Positions 21,048-29,403 of a DNA stretch of 50,703 nucleotides are shown in pieces. Position numbers and translations under genes: made by a program. The stretch covers positions 1 through 50,703 of the forward strand of contig JAFRQP010000084.1 in NCBI GenBank assembly GCA_017428565.1, given 5' to 3'. This DNA is from Oscillospiraceae bacterium. Lineage in GTDB: Bacteria; Bacillota; Clostridia; Oscillospirales; Oscillospiraceae. Under the pieces are notes generated by a model. That model was given only the letters and a program-made list of their open reading frames with translations, had not been told where the DNA came from and searched no databases. The number at the start of each line of letters is the position of its first letter. Position 1 is the stretch's first letter.

Positions 21048-21329
21048 ATGCCTGACAAGGAACACAATCAAAGCCCGGCGCTCTTCCACGCCCTGCACCT
21101 GGAGGGGCGGGACCGGCTCAGCGTGACGGGCGTGGAGGACGTGTCCGGCTTCGATGAGAACACGGTGCTGCTGCAGACGAGCCTGGGAGAGCTGTGCATC
21201 CGGGGGGAGGAGCTGCGGGTGGAGCGCATCGACCTGGACGCGGGGCAGCTGGAGCTGCGGGGGCAGGTCCAGGAGCTGCGCTACGACGAGCCCGCGCGGG
21301 GCGGCCTGCTGTCCCGGCTCTTTGGATGA
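21048..21329 (+). CDS. yabP: Sporulation protein YabP
   Basis: A 93-residue protein of the YabP/YqfC family, needed for spore coat or cortex assembly in Bacillus (family knowledge). Core motifs are LHLEGRDRLSVTGVEDVSGFDENTVLLQTSLGELCIRGEELRVERIDLDAGQLELRGQV, a nearly complete YabP domain, with a C-terminal LLSRLFG as in homologues. The ATG at 21048 follows GGGGGTGA. It is coupled by ATGA to yabQ and begins the conserved yabP-yabQ-divIC-yabR run. Confidence 0.92.
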   Translation: MPDKEHNQSPALFHALHLEGRDRLSVTGVEDVSGFDENTVLLQTSLGELCIRGEELRVERIDLDAGQLELRGQVQELRYDEPARGGLLSRLFG

Positions 21330-21733
21330 GCACGAGCCTGTACCGGCAGCTTGCCGCCCTGGGCACGGCGCTGGCCATGGGGACGGGCCTTGGCCTGCTC
21401 TATGACCTGCTGCGCCCGCCCCGCCGGCAGGGAGGCGGCCTGCTCGCGGCCCTGCTGGACCTGCTCTTTGCCCTCTGCGCCGGGGCGGCGGTCTTCCTGC
21501 ACGCCATGGCCGCCCCCGAGGGCCGCCTGGGCCTCTGGGAGCTCTGCGCGGCGCTGCTGGGCTTCCTCTTCTATCTCCATGCCCTGAGCCCCGTCCTGCT
21601 GCCCGTTTTGGAGCTGCCTTTTCGGGTGATGGAAAATATAATGCGTTCATGCAAAAAAGATGGAAAATTTCTTGCGGATTCCGCAAAAAAATACTTCCAA
21701 AAAACGAAGGATTGGATTATTATGAGACAGTGA
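21326..21733 (+). CDS. yabQ: Spore cortex biosynthesis protein YabQ
   Basis: A 135-residue membrane protein required for cortex formation in Bacillus. Three hydrophobic segments (~8-28, ~38-58, ~68-92) are followed by a basic C-terminal tail (MRSCKKDGKFLADSAKKYFQKTK). The early GTGLGLLYDLLRPPRR motif is typical of YabQ. It starts inside the yabP stop (ATGA, 21326-21329). The 3' third is AT-rich compared with its surroundings. Membership rests on synteny plus the GLLYDLLR signature. Confidence 0.88.
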   Translation: MSTSLYRQLAALGTALAMGTGLGLLYDLLRPPRRQGGGLLAALLDLLFALCAGAAVFLHAMAAPEGRLGLWELCAALLGFLFYLHALSPVLLPVLELPFRVMENIMRSCKKDGKFLADSAKKYFQKTKDWIIMRQ

Positions 21734-21771
21734 GCGCGGTTTTGTTCGCTGCTGTAAAGGAGGAAGAAACC

Positions 21772-22095
21772 GTGCCCGAACGCAGGGGGATCATTCGGAT
21801 CGTCATTATCCTGTTACTGGTCTACGCGTTGCTGTGCTTCGCCCGTGCCGGGCGGACCGCAGCGGAGATGGAGCGCAAGGCCGCCGCCCTGGGGCGGGAA
21901 GTCGGATCGCTGGAGCAGGAGCAGGCCGCGCTGGAGCGGCTGCTGGCCTGGCGGGAGGACCCGGCCCAGATGGAGGCGCTGGCTCGGCGGGAGCTGGGCA
22001 TGGTGATGCCGGGAGAAACCGTGTTTCTTTTTGCGGAGGAAGCAGAAACCCATTCGGAACAGACAGAGAGGAACCCATTATGCCGCTGGAAGTAG
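21772..22095 (+). CDS. divIC: Septum formation initiator DivIC/FtsB family
   Basis: A 107-residue bitopic membrane protein of the divisome. A short cytoplasmic N-terminus is followed by one membrane helix (IIRIVIILLLVYALLCFARAG) and a heptad coiled coil (TAAEMERKAAALGREVGSLEQEQAALERLLAWREDP). The family's C-terminal block ALARRELGMVMPGETVFLF comes next. A GTG start (21772) is chosen because AAAGGAGG lies eight bases upstream; no ATG start fits as well. The 3' end overlaps yabR by 16 bases. Order after yabQ matches Bacillus. Confidence 0.9.
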   Translation: MPERRGIIRIVIILLLVYALLCFARAGRTAAEMERKAAALGREVGSLEQEQAALERLLAWREDPAQMEALARRELGMVMPGETVFLFAEEAETHSEQTERNPLCRWK

Positions 22096-22535
22096 GAAAC
22101 ATTGTAGAAGGAAAAATTACCGGAATCACCAAGTTTGGGGCTTTTGTCGCCCTTCCCGGGGGGAAGAGCGGCCTGGTCCACATCTCCGAGATCGCCAACA
22201 GCTTCGTCAGCGACGTGCATGAGCACGTCCAGATGGGGCAGACGGTGAAGGTGCGGGTGCTGAACGTCACGGAGGACGGGAAGATCAACCTGTCCATCAA
22301 GCGCGCGCTGGAGGAGGTCATGGCGCAGGGGTCGCAGGGCCCTGCCAGACGTCCCGCGCCGCGGCCCCAGAGCCCGCAGCCTGCCAGACCCGTGCCGGAG
22401 CGTACGGCGGCCGACGGCCCCAGCAACAACGCCGATTTTGAGGATCGGCTGAAAAAATTTATGCAGGAGTCGGACAGCCGCATCGCGGACAACCGGATCT
22501 ATTCCGAGCACCGCAGCCGGAGCCGGCGCCGCTAG
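22080..22535 (+). CDS. yabR: S1-domain RNA-binding protein YabR
   Basis: A 151-residue protein. Residues 1-76 are an S1 RNA-binding domain (VGNIVEGKITGITKFGAFVALPGGKSGLVHISEIANSFVSDVHEHVQMGQTVKVRVLNVTEDGKINLSIKRA). A Pro/Ala/Arg-rich linker follows, then a C-terminal segment FEDRLKKFMQESDSRIADNRIYSEHRSRSRRR with a basic end. YabR-like proteins are often next to divIC in Firmicutes. The ATG at 22080 lies within the end of divIC and has GAGAGGA upstream. An RNA-linked role is inferred from the domain. Confidence 0.9.
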   Translation: MPLEVGNIVEGKITGITKFGAFVALPGGKSGLVHISEIANSFVSDVHEHVQMGQTVKVRVLNVTEDGKINLSIKRALEEVMAQGSQGPARRPAPRPQSPQPARPVPERTAADGPSNNADFEDRLKKFMQESDSRIADNRIYSEHRSRSRRR

Positions 22536-22571
22536 GACGAGGAGAACAGCCTCGTCCGGAAGGAGAGAGAA

Positions 22572-23879
22572 ATGGCGGATTTCGGGAAAATGTACGAGGC
22601 AAAGCGCACCACGGCGGAGGAGCTGGCTGCGTGGGTTGAGAGCGGATGGCTCCTTGGCATGGACGCGGGCGCGGCCCAGACGCCGGCCATCCTGGGCGCT
22701 CTGGCGGAGCGGGCCAGGAAGGGCGAGGTGCAGGGCGTGAAGGTGCAGTCCCTGCTGGACGTGTACCCGCTGGACTTTCTGGCGGACAACAGTCTCTTCG
22801 GGAAGCTCACCAGCGAGGCCTGGTTTTCCGGCGGCGGTTCCCGCAGGGCCATCAACGGCGGCTTTGGCGACATTATCCCCAACTATTACCGGGACGTTCC
22901 CGGGCATATCCGGCGCATGTACGAGTATGACGCCTTTCTGGTCCAGGTCTCGCCCATGGACAAGCACGGCTGGTTTTCCCTGGCCACCGTCAGCTCCTAC
23001 AGCCCGGCCATGATCGAAAAGGCAAAACGCGTTTTTCTTGAGGTCAACGATCAGCAGCCCCGTGCCGTCTGCGGCGCCCAGATCCACATCAGCCAGGTGG
23101 ACGGACTGGTGGAAGTGAGCCACGCCCTGCCCACCCTGCCTCCCACGAAGATCGACGCGGTGAGCGAGCAGATCGGCGGCCTGATCGCCGAGCGCATTGA
23201 CGACGGCTCCTGCATCCAGCTGGGTATCGGCGCCATTCCCGACGCGGTGGGCGCGGCCCTGACGGCGAAGCACGACCTGGGCATCCATACCGAGATGTTT
23301 ACCGACTCCATGGTGGAGCTCATAGCGTGCGGCGCGGTGAATAACAGCAAAAAGCAGATCCACCGGGGGCAGAGCGTCACCACCTTTGCCTTCGGCTCCC
23401 AGCGGATCTATGATTATATCGACGATAACCCGGGCATCGCCATCCTGCCGGTGGACTATGTGAACGATCCCAACGTCATCTGCCAGAATGACAACATGAT
23501 CTCCATCAACGCCGCTCTGGAGGTGGATCTCTGGGGCCAGGTCTGCGCGGAGAGCGTGGGCACCAAGCACATGTCCGGCACCGGCGGCCAGGTGGATTAC
23601 GTCCGGGGCGCCTGCCAGTCCCGGGGCGGCAAGAGCTTCATCGCCTTCACGTCCACCACCAAGAACGACACCATCAGCAAGATCAAGTCTACCCTGACGC
23701 CCGGCGCGGTGGTCACCACCAGCAAGAACGACGTGGACTACATCGTCACCGAGTACGGCGTGGCCCATCTGCGGGGCGAGCCCCTCAGCAGCCGGGCCCG
23801 GCAGCTCATCGCCATCGCCCATCCCAACTTCCGGGACGAGCTGCGCTTCGAGGCCAAAAAGCGCGGCATCCTCATCTGA
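22572..23879 (+). CDS. Family I CoA-transferase (butyryl-CoA:acetate or 4-hydroxybutyrate type)
   Basis: A 435-residue enzyme of the acetyl-CoA hydrolase/transferase family that swaps CoA between carboxylic acids. Diagnostic blocks are AVSEQIGGLIAERIDDGSCIQLGIGAIPDAV (~196-226), the catalytic Glu241 in HTEMFTDSMVEL, the Gly-rich SGTGGQVDYVRGA and YGVAHLRGEPLSSRARQLIAIAHPNFRDEL at the end. In gut Firmicutes such proteins use butyryl-CoA plus acetate or 4-hydroxybutyrate; the two cannot be separated here without alignment. The start follows GGAAGGAGAGAG and a terminator follows. It is the main hint of butyrate-type fermentation in the window. Confidence 0.9.
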   Translation: MADFGKMYEAKRTTAEELAAWVESGWLLGMDAGAAQTPAILGALAERARKGEVQGVKVQSLLDVYPLDFLADNSLFGKLTSEAWFSGGGSRRAINGGFGDIIPNYYRDVPGHIRRMYEYDAFLVQVSPMDKHGWFSLATVSSYSPAMIEKAKRVFLEVNDQQPRAVCGAQIHISQVDGLVEVSHALPTLPPTKIDAVSEQIGGLIAERIDDGSCIQLGIGAIPDAVGAALTAKHDLGIHTEMFTDSMVELIACGAVNNSKKQIHRGQSVTTFAFGSQRIYDYIDDNPGIAILPVDYVNDPNVICQNDNMISINAALEVDLWGQVCAESVGTKHMSGTGGQVDYVRGACQSRGGKSFIAFTSTTKNDTISKIKSTLTPGAVVTTSKNDVDYIVTEYGVAHLRGEPLSSRARQLIAIAHPNFRDELRFEAKKRGILI

Positions 23880-23901
23880 AAAGCCGGGGAACCTGACAAT
23901 C

Positions 23902-23940
23902 AAAAAACATCCCGCACCCCTCCGGGTGCGGGATGTTTTT
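23902..23940. terminator. Terminator after the CoA-transferase gene
   Basis: AAAAAACATCCCGCACCC and GGGTGCGGGATGTTTTT with loop CTCC; A-run and T-run make it bidirectional. Confidence 0.92.
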
Positions 23941-23966
23941 GTATGAGAGGAGTCTGCTTCCGCCGT

Positions 23967-24929
23967 TCAGTCCACGTACTCCTGCACGTCGGAGTAGTAG
24001 AAGGAGTAGTCCACCGTGGAATTGCCCTGGGTCAGCGGCGCCAAGGCCAGCGCGTCGAAGCTGGGGTGGCTGCTCAGGGTGAAGGAGAAGCTGGCGTACT
24101 CGTTGTAGGCGTCGGTGCTGAGATAGAAGGTGTCCAGCCGCTGCCAGCGCCCGTTCAGATCCCGGCCGTAGAGGCCCCAGGAGCCGAAGGGATCGCCGGT
24201 GTAGGCGGTGACCTTCATGTGCAGCGTGATGCGGAAGCAGCGGTTGACCGGATCGTTCAGCAGATAGGCATGGGAGCTGTCGGTGCCGGTGAGGGAGATG
24301 GTGGCGGAGTCCATTTCGCCGGACAGGGAGCCGACCCAGCCCTTGCGATTGCCCTGCTGCCGGCCGCAGCGGGAACAGGTCTCCGGCGCGTCGTAGGTGG
24401 CCGGCTGCCAGTCGTGGCCCAGGGCGGGGGAGACGGTCTGGCCGCAGCGGGCGCAGACAGAGGGCTCGGTGCAGGTGGCCGCCGGGGCGTCATGCCCCAG
24501 AGGGCTGCCGTTTTCCAGGCCGCAGCGGGAGCAGGTCTCCGGCTCGGTGCAGGTGGCACTCTGCCAGTCGTGGCCCAGGGCGGGGGCGAGCTCCCGGCCG
24601 CAGCGGGTGCAGACAGAGGGCTCGGTGCAGCTGGCGGGAGACGCGCTGTGGCCCAGGGCGGGGGCGCCCTCCCGTCCGCAGATGCGGCAGACGGCGGGCT
24701 CGGTGCAGGTGGCCGGGATCCAGTCGTGATAGGTGAAGACGAAGATCGCCGCGCCCACCGCCAGCACCGCCAGGGCCACCAGGGTCCAGACCCACCAGTA
24801 GCTCTTGCGCCGGGGCGCGGGCGCAGCCGCCCCGGATGCAGGGTCCGCGGCGGGGCGGGGCAGGCCGCACTCCGTACAGAAGCGTGCCTTGTTGTCATTT
24901 TGGATTCCGCAGGAAGGACAGTACCACAT
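23967..24929 (-). CDS. Zinc-ribbon membrane protein with five 26-residue Cys repeats
   Basis: A 320-residue protein. An N-terminal zinc ribbon (CPSCGIQNDNKARFCTECG, residues 4-22) and an Ala/Pro linker precede one membrane helix (~44-66). Five tandem repeats follow, each starting with H-D/S (mostly GHDW), then xATCTEPxxCxRCGxxxxPALG (about 68-195). Each carries C...CxxC and could bind a metal. The C-terminal ~120 residues are beta-rich (SYSFYYSDVQEYVD end) like a sugar-binding or jellyroll domain. The ribbon would be cytoplasmic and the repeats outside. Function unknown. It has its own promoter at 24998-25027. Confidence 0.75.
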   Translation of the reverse strand: MWYCPSCGIQNDNKARFCTECGLPRPAADPASGAAAPAPRRKSYWWVWTLVALAVLAVGAAIFVFTYHDWIPATCTEPAVCRICGREGAPALGHSASPASCTEPSVCTRCGRELAPALGHDWQSATCTEPETCSRCGLENGSPLGHDAPAATCTEPSVCARCGQTVSPALGHDWQPATYDAPETCSRCGRQQGNRKGWVGSLSGEMDSATISLTGTDSSHAYLLNDPVNRCFRITLHMKVTAYTGDPFGSWGLYGRDLNGRWQRLDTFYLSTDAYNEYASFSFTLSSHPSFDALALAPLTQGNSTVDYSFYYSDVQEYVD

Positions 24930-24997
24930 GCGAGGGCCTTCTTTCGTATCGGGATGTTTCCAAGGGGATTCAAGGAATCCTTGTTTTCTTCGCTGCT

Positions 24998-25027
24998 ATT
25001 ATACAGGAGCGGGGGGAGGCTTGTCAA
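24998..25027 (-). promoter_or_regulatory. Promoter of the Cys-repeat protein gene
   Basis: Minus strand: TTGACA (25027-25022), 18-bp spacer, TATAAT (25003-24998). A palindrome CAAGGAATCCTTG lies downstream at 24971-24983. Confidence 0.78.
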
Positions 25028-25034
25028 TTCCGGC

Positions 25035-25733
25035 TCAGACGAAGAACTTTTTGTGCAGATTCTCCCGCAGCGGGGGGCACAGACCGATGATGACCAGCAT
25101 CAGCCCCACCAGGAACAGCACCGCCAGCGGGTACAGCGACCACCAGAGCATGGGGATGCCGAAGCTGAGCTGCAGCAGGAATTCGATCAGCACGGTGAGG
25201 CCGCCCAGGGCAATGAAGCCGCCGCCCAGGATGTAGAGCGCCCGGTGGGGATGGGGGCCTACCGTGTGGCGCAGGAGCACGATCAGCGCCTCGATCAGCA
25301 GCAGCAGCGCCCCGCCCAGGGGGAAGGCGAAGGGCAGGAACCAGCGCCCGCCGGTCTTCAGCGAGACATAGAGCGCCAGACCCAGCAGCGCCGCCATGGA
25401 CACGGGGAAGAAGACCACGGGGCTGCGCCGCCGGAACCACAGCGGCAGACAGAAGATGGCGTAGGCCGCCAGCAGCCCGAAGGACACGTAGCCGCTCCAG
25501 GTCACGCCGCCGTTCATGTTCCGGTCGATGAGCAGACAGATCACCAGGGGGATGGCAAAGAGGAAGCTGAGGATGAAAAGCAGCCCGCCGTTGGAGACGC
25601 TCTCCTCCGCGTAACGGGGGTAAGAGGGCGCCTCCGGCTCCTCGCGCAGCTCGGGATGGAAGACCCGCAGCCCGCAGAGAGGGCAGCGCTCCGCGCCCTT
25701 TTGCAGCTCCACGCCGCATTGTACACAATACAT
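25035..25733 (-). CDS. Zinc-ribbon polytopic membrane protein (DUF6320-like)
   Basis: A 232-residue protein. An N-terminal zinc ribbon (CVQCGVELQKGAERCPLCG, residues 3-21) precedes six to seven membrane helices from residue ~48 onward. The layout, and the position three bases after a condensation-fold acyltransferase gene, match DUF6320 proteins, which I know as partners of such acyltransferases in clostridia. It probably assists synthesis or export of an acylated membrane product (inference). The start follows the upstream gene's stop closely, so translation is likely coupled. Confidence 0.7.
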   Translation of the reverse strand: MYCVQCGVELQKGAERCPLCGLRVFHPELREEPEAPSYPRYAEESVSNGGLLFILSFLFAIPLVICLLIDRNMNGGVTWSGYVSFGLLAAYAIFCLPLWFRRRSPVVFFPVSMAALLGLALYVSLKTGGRWFLPFAFPLGGALLLLIEALIVLLRHTVGPHPHRALYILGGGFIALGGLTVLIEFLLQLSFGIPMLWWSLYPLAVLFLVGLMLVIIGLCPPLRENLHKKFFV

Positions 25734-25736
25734 AGG

Positions 25737-27026
25737 CTAATCCTTTCCGTTGGTTTCCAGCTTCACGTGGAAGCCCTGCCGCACCAGCTTGGTAAAGAAG
25801 ATCCGCTCCAGCCGGGGTTCCCGACTGTTGCGCACCAGGTGGATGCAGGTCTGCCCCTGCCAGGAGCTGACGCTGCAGTTGTAGGGGGAGCTGGCCTGGG
25901 GGCCCAGCACGAACTCCACCCGGGTCACATAGGGGGCCATGGCCTCCGGCAGCTTCACGTCTCCCAGGTTCGAGAGACTGAGACAGGCCACCCGCTCGCC
26001 GATGCTGTCGAACACCATGCGCATGATGAGGGTCTTCAGCCCCAGGGGCACCACCTTCAGGAGAGGGTTGGCCTCGTCGTTCACGTTGGGGGTAAAGATG
26101 GCGCGCATGTTCTTCTCCGTGATGGTGAGCTTCATCTGGTAGTGGACGATCTTCACCAGCTCCTCGAAGCTGTAATCCCCCAGCCGGGGGTCCACCCCCA
26201 CGTTGGCCACGGCCACAAAGTTGCGCATGGTCTCGCCGCCGTAAAGCTGGCGCAGGTTCACGGGGATCTGCACCTTTACCGGGCGCTGCTTCCGCCGCCG
26301 TGGCTGCTCGGCGGCCTGCATCTCCAGCAGGGACTGGAGCATCAGCGCGGTGAGCCAGGCCGTCACGGTCACGCCCAGCGCCCTGGCGCGCTCGCGGAGC
26401 TGGACGCTGTCCACCAGACCCAGGGTCACGTGCAGGAAGCGGTCCGGCTCCAGCTCGCCCCGGGGGCGGTACACGTCCCGGCTGTCCCGGGGCGCGGCCA
26501 CGGGGCCGGCGTTTCGCTGAAAGCTGTCCTCCAGCTCCCCGGGCGGGGGAGCCTCGTCCAGATCCTTGATCCCGTATTCCGCCGGGACCTCCGCCCCGTA
26601 GCGGAGCCGGACATACTCCGCCGCCAGGGTCTTGGCAAAGACCAGGCCGCCGGTGCCGTCGGTGACGGCGTGGAAAAACTCCACCGCCATGCGGCTGCGG
26701 AAGTACAGCACCCGGATGGCGCAGCGGCGGATGTCCGCCCGGCTCATGGGCACCAGGGGCTGATGGCTGTCCTCCCGCACCCGGGGGGCCTTGTCCAGCT
26801 CCTCCAGGTAGTACCAGAAGGCGCTGCGCCGCAGCCGCACGCAGACGGAGGGGAAGCGGAGGGCCGTCCGGTCCAGCGCCCGCTGCAGCAGCGCGGGGTC
26901 CACCGGGTCGGCAAAGGAGAAGGAGATCCGAAAGGCGTTGCTCCAGTGCCGCCGCTGGGAGGCGGGGAAAATGAGAGCGGCGTTATCCAGGCGCATCCAG
27001 CGCAGCTTCCGCGTTTCGCTGTCCAC
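25737..27026 (-). CDS. Condensation-superfamily acyltransferase (alcohol acetyltransferase-like)
   Basis: A 429-residue enzyme of the chloramphenicol acetyltransferase/condensation superfamily. The catalytic motif HxxxDG is visible as FFHAVTDGTGG (about residues 116-126). A second conserved segment, RKQRPVKVQIPVNLRQLYGGETMRNFVAVANVGVD (~244-278), lies near the usual DFG-like tunnel region, and LSLSNLGDVKLP (~350) completes the floor loop. A GTG start at 27026 follows GGAGG on the minus strand. With the downstream DUF6320-like gene it forms an operon. The acyl donor and acceptor are unknown; polyketide or lipid esterification are known roles of relatives. Confidence 0.78.
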   Translation of the reverse strand: MDSETRKLRWMRLDNAALIFPASQRRHWSNAFRISFSFADPVDPALLQRALDRTALRFPSVCVRLRRSAFWYYLEELDKAPRVREDSHQPLVPMSRADIRRCAIRVLYFRSRMAVEFFHAVTDGTGGLVFAKTLAAEYVRLRYGAEVPAEYGIKDLDEAPPPGELEDSFQRNAGPVAAPRDSRDVYRPRGELEPDRFLHVTLGLVDSVQLRERARALGVTVTAWLTALMLQSLLEMQAAEQPRRRKQRPVKVQIPVNLRQLYGGETMRNFVAVANVGVDPRLGDYSFEELVKIVHYQMKLTITEKNMRAIFTPNVNDEANPLLKVVPLGLKTLIMRMVFDSIGERVACLSLSNLGDVKLPEAMAPYVTRVEFVLGPQASSPYNCSVSSWQGQTCIHLVRNSREPRLERIFFTKLVRQGFHVKLETNGKD

Positions 27027-27059
27027 AGGCAGCCTCCTTCCTTTTTTGTTGCTTGTGAT

Positions 27060-27088
27060 ATTATACGCTCATTCTCCGCTCGCGTCCA
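27060..27088 (-). promoter_or_regulatory. Promoter of the acyltransferase operon
   Basis: Minus strand: TGGACG (27088-27083), 17-bp spacer, TATAAT (27065-27060). Confidence 0.65.
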
Positions 27089-27095
27089 GCCCGAG

Positions 27096-27124
27096 TTGAC
27101 AGATGGAGAGCCTTGCGCTATGCT
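27096..27124 (+). promoter_or_regulatory. Promoter of the DUF1653 gene
   Basis: TTGACA (27096-27101), 17-bp spacer, TATGCT (27119-27124), divergent from the acyltransferase promoter with -35 boxes only seven bases apart. Confidence 0.72.
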
Positions 27125-27177
27125 GAGTAGAGAGCGCTCCGAAGAGTAGAGCGGGCGCAGAGAGGAGTGGAAACGCC

Positions 27178-27402
27178 GTGGAGGAGATCAAGCCGGGCCG
27201 TTATCGGCACTTCAAAGGCGGAGAGTATGAGGTGCTGGGGCTGGCCACCCATTCCGAGACCGAGGAGCCCATGGTGGTCTACCGCCCGCTGTATGGGGAG
27301 CGGGGACTCTGGGTGCGCCCGGCCGCCATGTGGAACGAGACCGTGGAGCGGGACGGGAAGACATTCCGACGCTTTACCTATCTCGGCGACGGAGAGAAGT
27401 GA
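27178..27402 (+). CDS. DUF1653 domain protein
   Basis: A 74-residue protein consisting of one DUF1653 domain: GRYRHFKGGEYEVLGLATHSETEEPMVVYRPLYGERGLWVRPAAMWNETVERDGKTFRRF. The G-x-Y-x-H-Y/F-K-G and VVYxxLY signatures are diagnostic. Domain function is unknown; stand-alone copies are widespread in bacteria. The GTG start at 27178 follows AGAGGAG. It appears monocistronic. 27403-27491 after it holds nothing I can name. Confidence 0.9.
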   Translation: MEEIKPGRYRHFKGGEYEVLGLATHSETEEPMVVYRPLYGERGLWVRPAAMWNETVERDGKTFRRFTYLGDGEK

Positions 27403-27491
27403 AGGAAGGGCCCCGCGGGCCAATTGCGGCGCAGCCGCGCTCCCTTTCTTCATGAGTGCGGCGGCTTCCTTTCTTTGTTCGCGCTTTTTCC

Positions 27492-27519
27492 TTGCAATTC
27501 GCCGCAGGCGTGGTAAAAT
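27492..27519 (+). promoter_or_regulatory. Promoter of the beta-lactamase-fold membrane protein gene
   Basis: TTGCAA (27492-27497), 16-bp spacer, TAAAAT (27514-27519) with an extended -10 TGG. Confidence 0.65.
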
Positions 27520-27564
27520 ACTTAAGTTAACGCACGCGACTTTTTTTTTACTCGGGAGAGAGAT

Positions 27565-29403
27565 ATGAGACAGATCAAATGCCTGCTGTGCCTGCTGCTG
27601 GCGCTGTGCGTCCTGCTGCCGGCCCTGCCCGCCGCCCGGGCGGAGGCGCCGGAAACGCCCGCGGAAGGGGACGCCGGCCCCGCGCCGGAGACGGAGGAGA
27701 ACATCCTGGACGATGAACGCTTCGCCGGAAAGACCTGGGACGAGGTGGTGGACGAGTTTCTGCGCAGCTGGGGCACGGACCCCAAAAACGTGGCCATCGG
27801 CTACTACAACACCGTCACCGGCGAGGAGCACTATGTGAACGCGGACCAGTACATGGTCTCCGCCAGCATGTACAAGGTGCCCCTGAACATGGTGTTCCTG
27901 GACCGCCTTTCCCGCGGGGAAATGGACTGGGACACCAATATTTCCGGCTACCCCTATGAGATCGTGCTGGAAAAGACCATCGTCAACTCCAACAACGAGA
28001 TGGCCCAGAACATGGTCCGCTGGGAGCTGGGCAAGGGCAAATGGCAGGAGGGCCGGCGGGTCATGTCCGCCTACTGCGGCCTGGAGCCCGAGACGGCGGA
28101 GTGGAAGTTCCTGGAGAACAACTACTCCACCCCGCGGCAGATGATCTACTGCCTGCGGCTGCTGTACGAGAACCCGGACCGCTTCCCCCGCCTGATCGAG
28201 ACCATGCAGCGGGCCGAGCCGGAGGGCTACTTCAAGATGCGGGAGCAGCGCTTCAACATCGCCCACAAGTACGGCTTTTTGACCACGGAATACCACCTGT
28301 ACATGAACGACTGCGGCATCTGCTTCACGGACGAGCCGATCCTCATCGTGCTGTTTACGGACAACGTGACCAAGGCCTATGACGTGTTGACGGAGTTCTG
28401 CACCCTGATGTGCGACTACGCCCAGTACCACCACGCGCTGCGCCTGGAGGAAGAGGCCGCCGAAGCCGAGCGCCGCCGCCAGGAGGAAGAGGCGGAGGCC
28501 GAGCGCCGCCGTCAGGAGGAAGAGGCCGCGGCCGGACAGGACCAGCAGCCCGAAGGCGGCGCCCCCACCCCGGGGGAGGACGGCGCCGGGCCTTCCGGCG
28601 GCGGGAACAGCGGCGCGGAGACCGGGCAGAGCTCCCAGCGGGAGCGGCTGCGCCCCGGGGAGAAGAGCCTCTCGCCCACGGTGCTGATCGCCGGCGCCGT
28701 CGCCCTGCTGGGCGGCCTTGCCGCGATGATCGTCCTGGCGGCGCTGGGGCGGAAGTACCGCCTCCGCTCCCGGATCCCGGTGCTGATCGCCCTGATCCTG
28801 AGTCTGGCCTGCCTTGGCCGCATTGCCTGGCCCGCCTGGCAGCAGCTGCGGGACAAGCCCTCGGGCGATCCCCGGGAGACGGTGCTGGAATTCTTCGACG
28901 CCCTCTCCCGCCAGGAATACGAGACGGCCTATGCCTGTCTCTATGGGGTGGAGAGCCTGGGGCTGGAGCAGCGCCCCGCCCGGCAGAGCGACGCGATGGT
29001 GGTGGACGCCATGCGCGCCCAGCTCTCCGCGGAGCTCTACGGGGAATGCAGCGTGAACGGCGAGACCGCCTATCAGCAGGTGAACTGCCGCTATTTCGAT
29101 CTGAACAAGCTGGAGGCCGAGGCCGGGACCCTGGCCCTCATCAACGTCAGCCGCTATGCCAGCACCCATCCGGTGGGGGACCTGTACAACGAGAACGGGA
29201 ACTACCGGCCGGAGCTGCTGCGGGACGCCTGGGACCAGGCGGTGGCGGAGCTGCTGCAGCATCCGGAGAGCTACCGGAGCTCCGGCGGCCTGCAGCTGGA
29301 GCTGCGCTGGTACGAGGGCCGCTGGCGCATCGTGCCCAATGAGAAGCTGCTGCAGCTGCTCTGCGGCGGCGTGGAGCTGAGCGGGAAGGGGGGACTGTCA
29401 TGA
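27565..29403 (+). CDS. Exported class A beta-lactamase-fold protein with two membrane helices
   Basis: A 612-residue protein. A signal peptide (cleavage about ARA-EA, residue 26) precedes a serine beta-lactamase-like domain (~50-290). It has SxxK as SASMYK (Ser101, Lys104), an SDN-like SNN (142-144) and a KTG-like HKYG (234-237); the last differs from true lactamases. A charged coiled segment (~296-325, EEEAEAERRRQ repeats) and a Gly/Pro linker lead to two membrane helices (~368-388 and ~395-412). A C-terminal ~190-residue NTF2-like or stress-type domain (ETVLEFFDALSRQEYETAYACLYG) follows. Likely a peptidoglycan-related hydrolase or sensor; lactam resistance is not implied. The next gene overlaps by ATGA. 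Confidence 0.72.
   Translation: MRQIKCLLCLLLALCVLLPALPAARAEAPETPAEGDAGPAPETEENILDDERFAGKTWDEVVDEFLRSWGTDPKNVAIGYYNTVTGEEHYVNADQYMVSASMYKVPLNMVFLDRLSRGEMDWDTNISGYPYEIVLEKTIVNSNNEMAQNMVRWELGKGKWQEGRRVMSAYCGLEPETAEWKFLENNYSTPRQMIYCLRLLYENPDRFPRLIETMQRAEPEGYFKMREQRFNIAHKYGFLTTEYHLYMNDCGICFTDEPILIVLFTDNVTKAYDVLTEFCTLMCDYAQYHHALRLEEEAAEAERRRQEEEAEAERRRQEEEAAAGQDQQPEGGAPTPGEDGAGPSGGGNSGAETGQSSQRERLRPGEKSLSPTVLIAGAVALLGGLAAMIVLAALGRKYRLRSRIPVLIALILSLACLGRIAWPAWQQLRDKPSGDPRETVLEFFDALSRQEYETAYACLYGVESLGLEQRPARQSDAMVVDAMRAQLSAELYGECSVNGETAYQQVNCRYFDLNKLEAEAGTLALINVSRYASTHPVGDLYNENGNYRPELLRDAWDQAVAELLQHPESYRSSGGLQLELRWYEGRWRIVPNEKLLQLLCGGVELSGKGGLS

Noticed and set aside
23943-27149. Very long open frame on the plus strand over the zinc-ribbon and acyltransferase genes
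   Set aside because: It is an antisense shadow of three well-supported minus-strand genes in GC-rich DNA, with His/Gly/Pro-rich nonsense composition.
27565-28450. Beta-lactam resistance gene
   Set aside because: SxxK and SNN are present but KTG is replaced by HKYG and the architecture is not that of a secreted lactamase.
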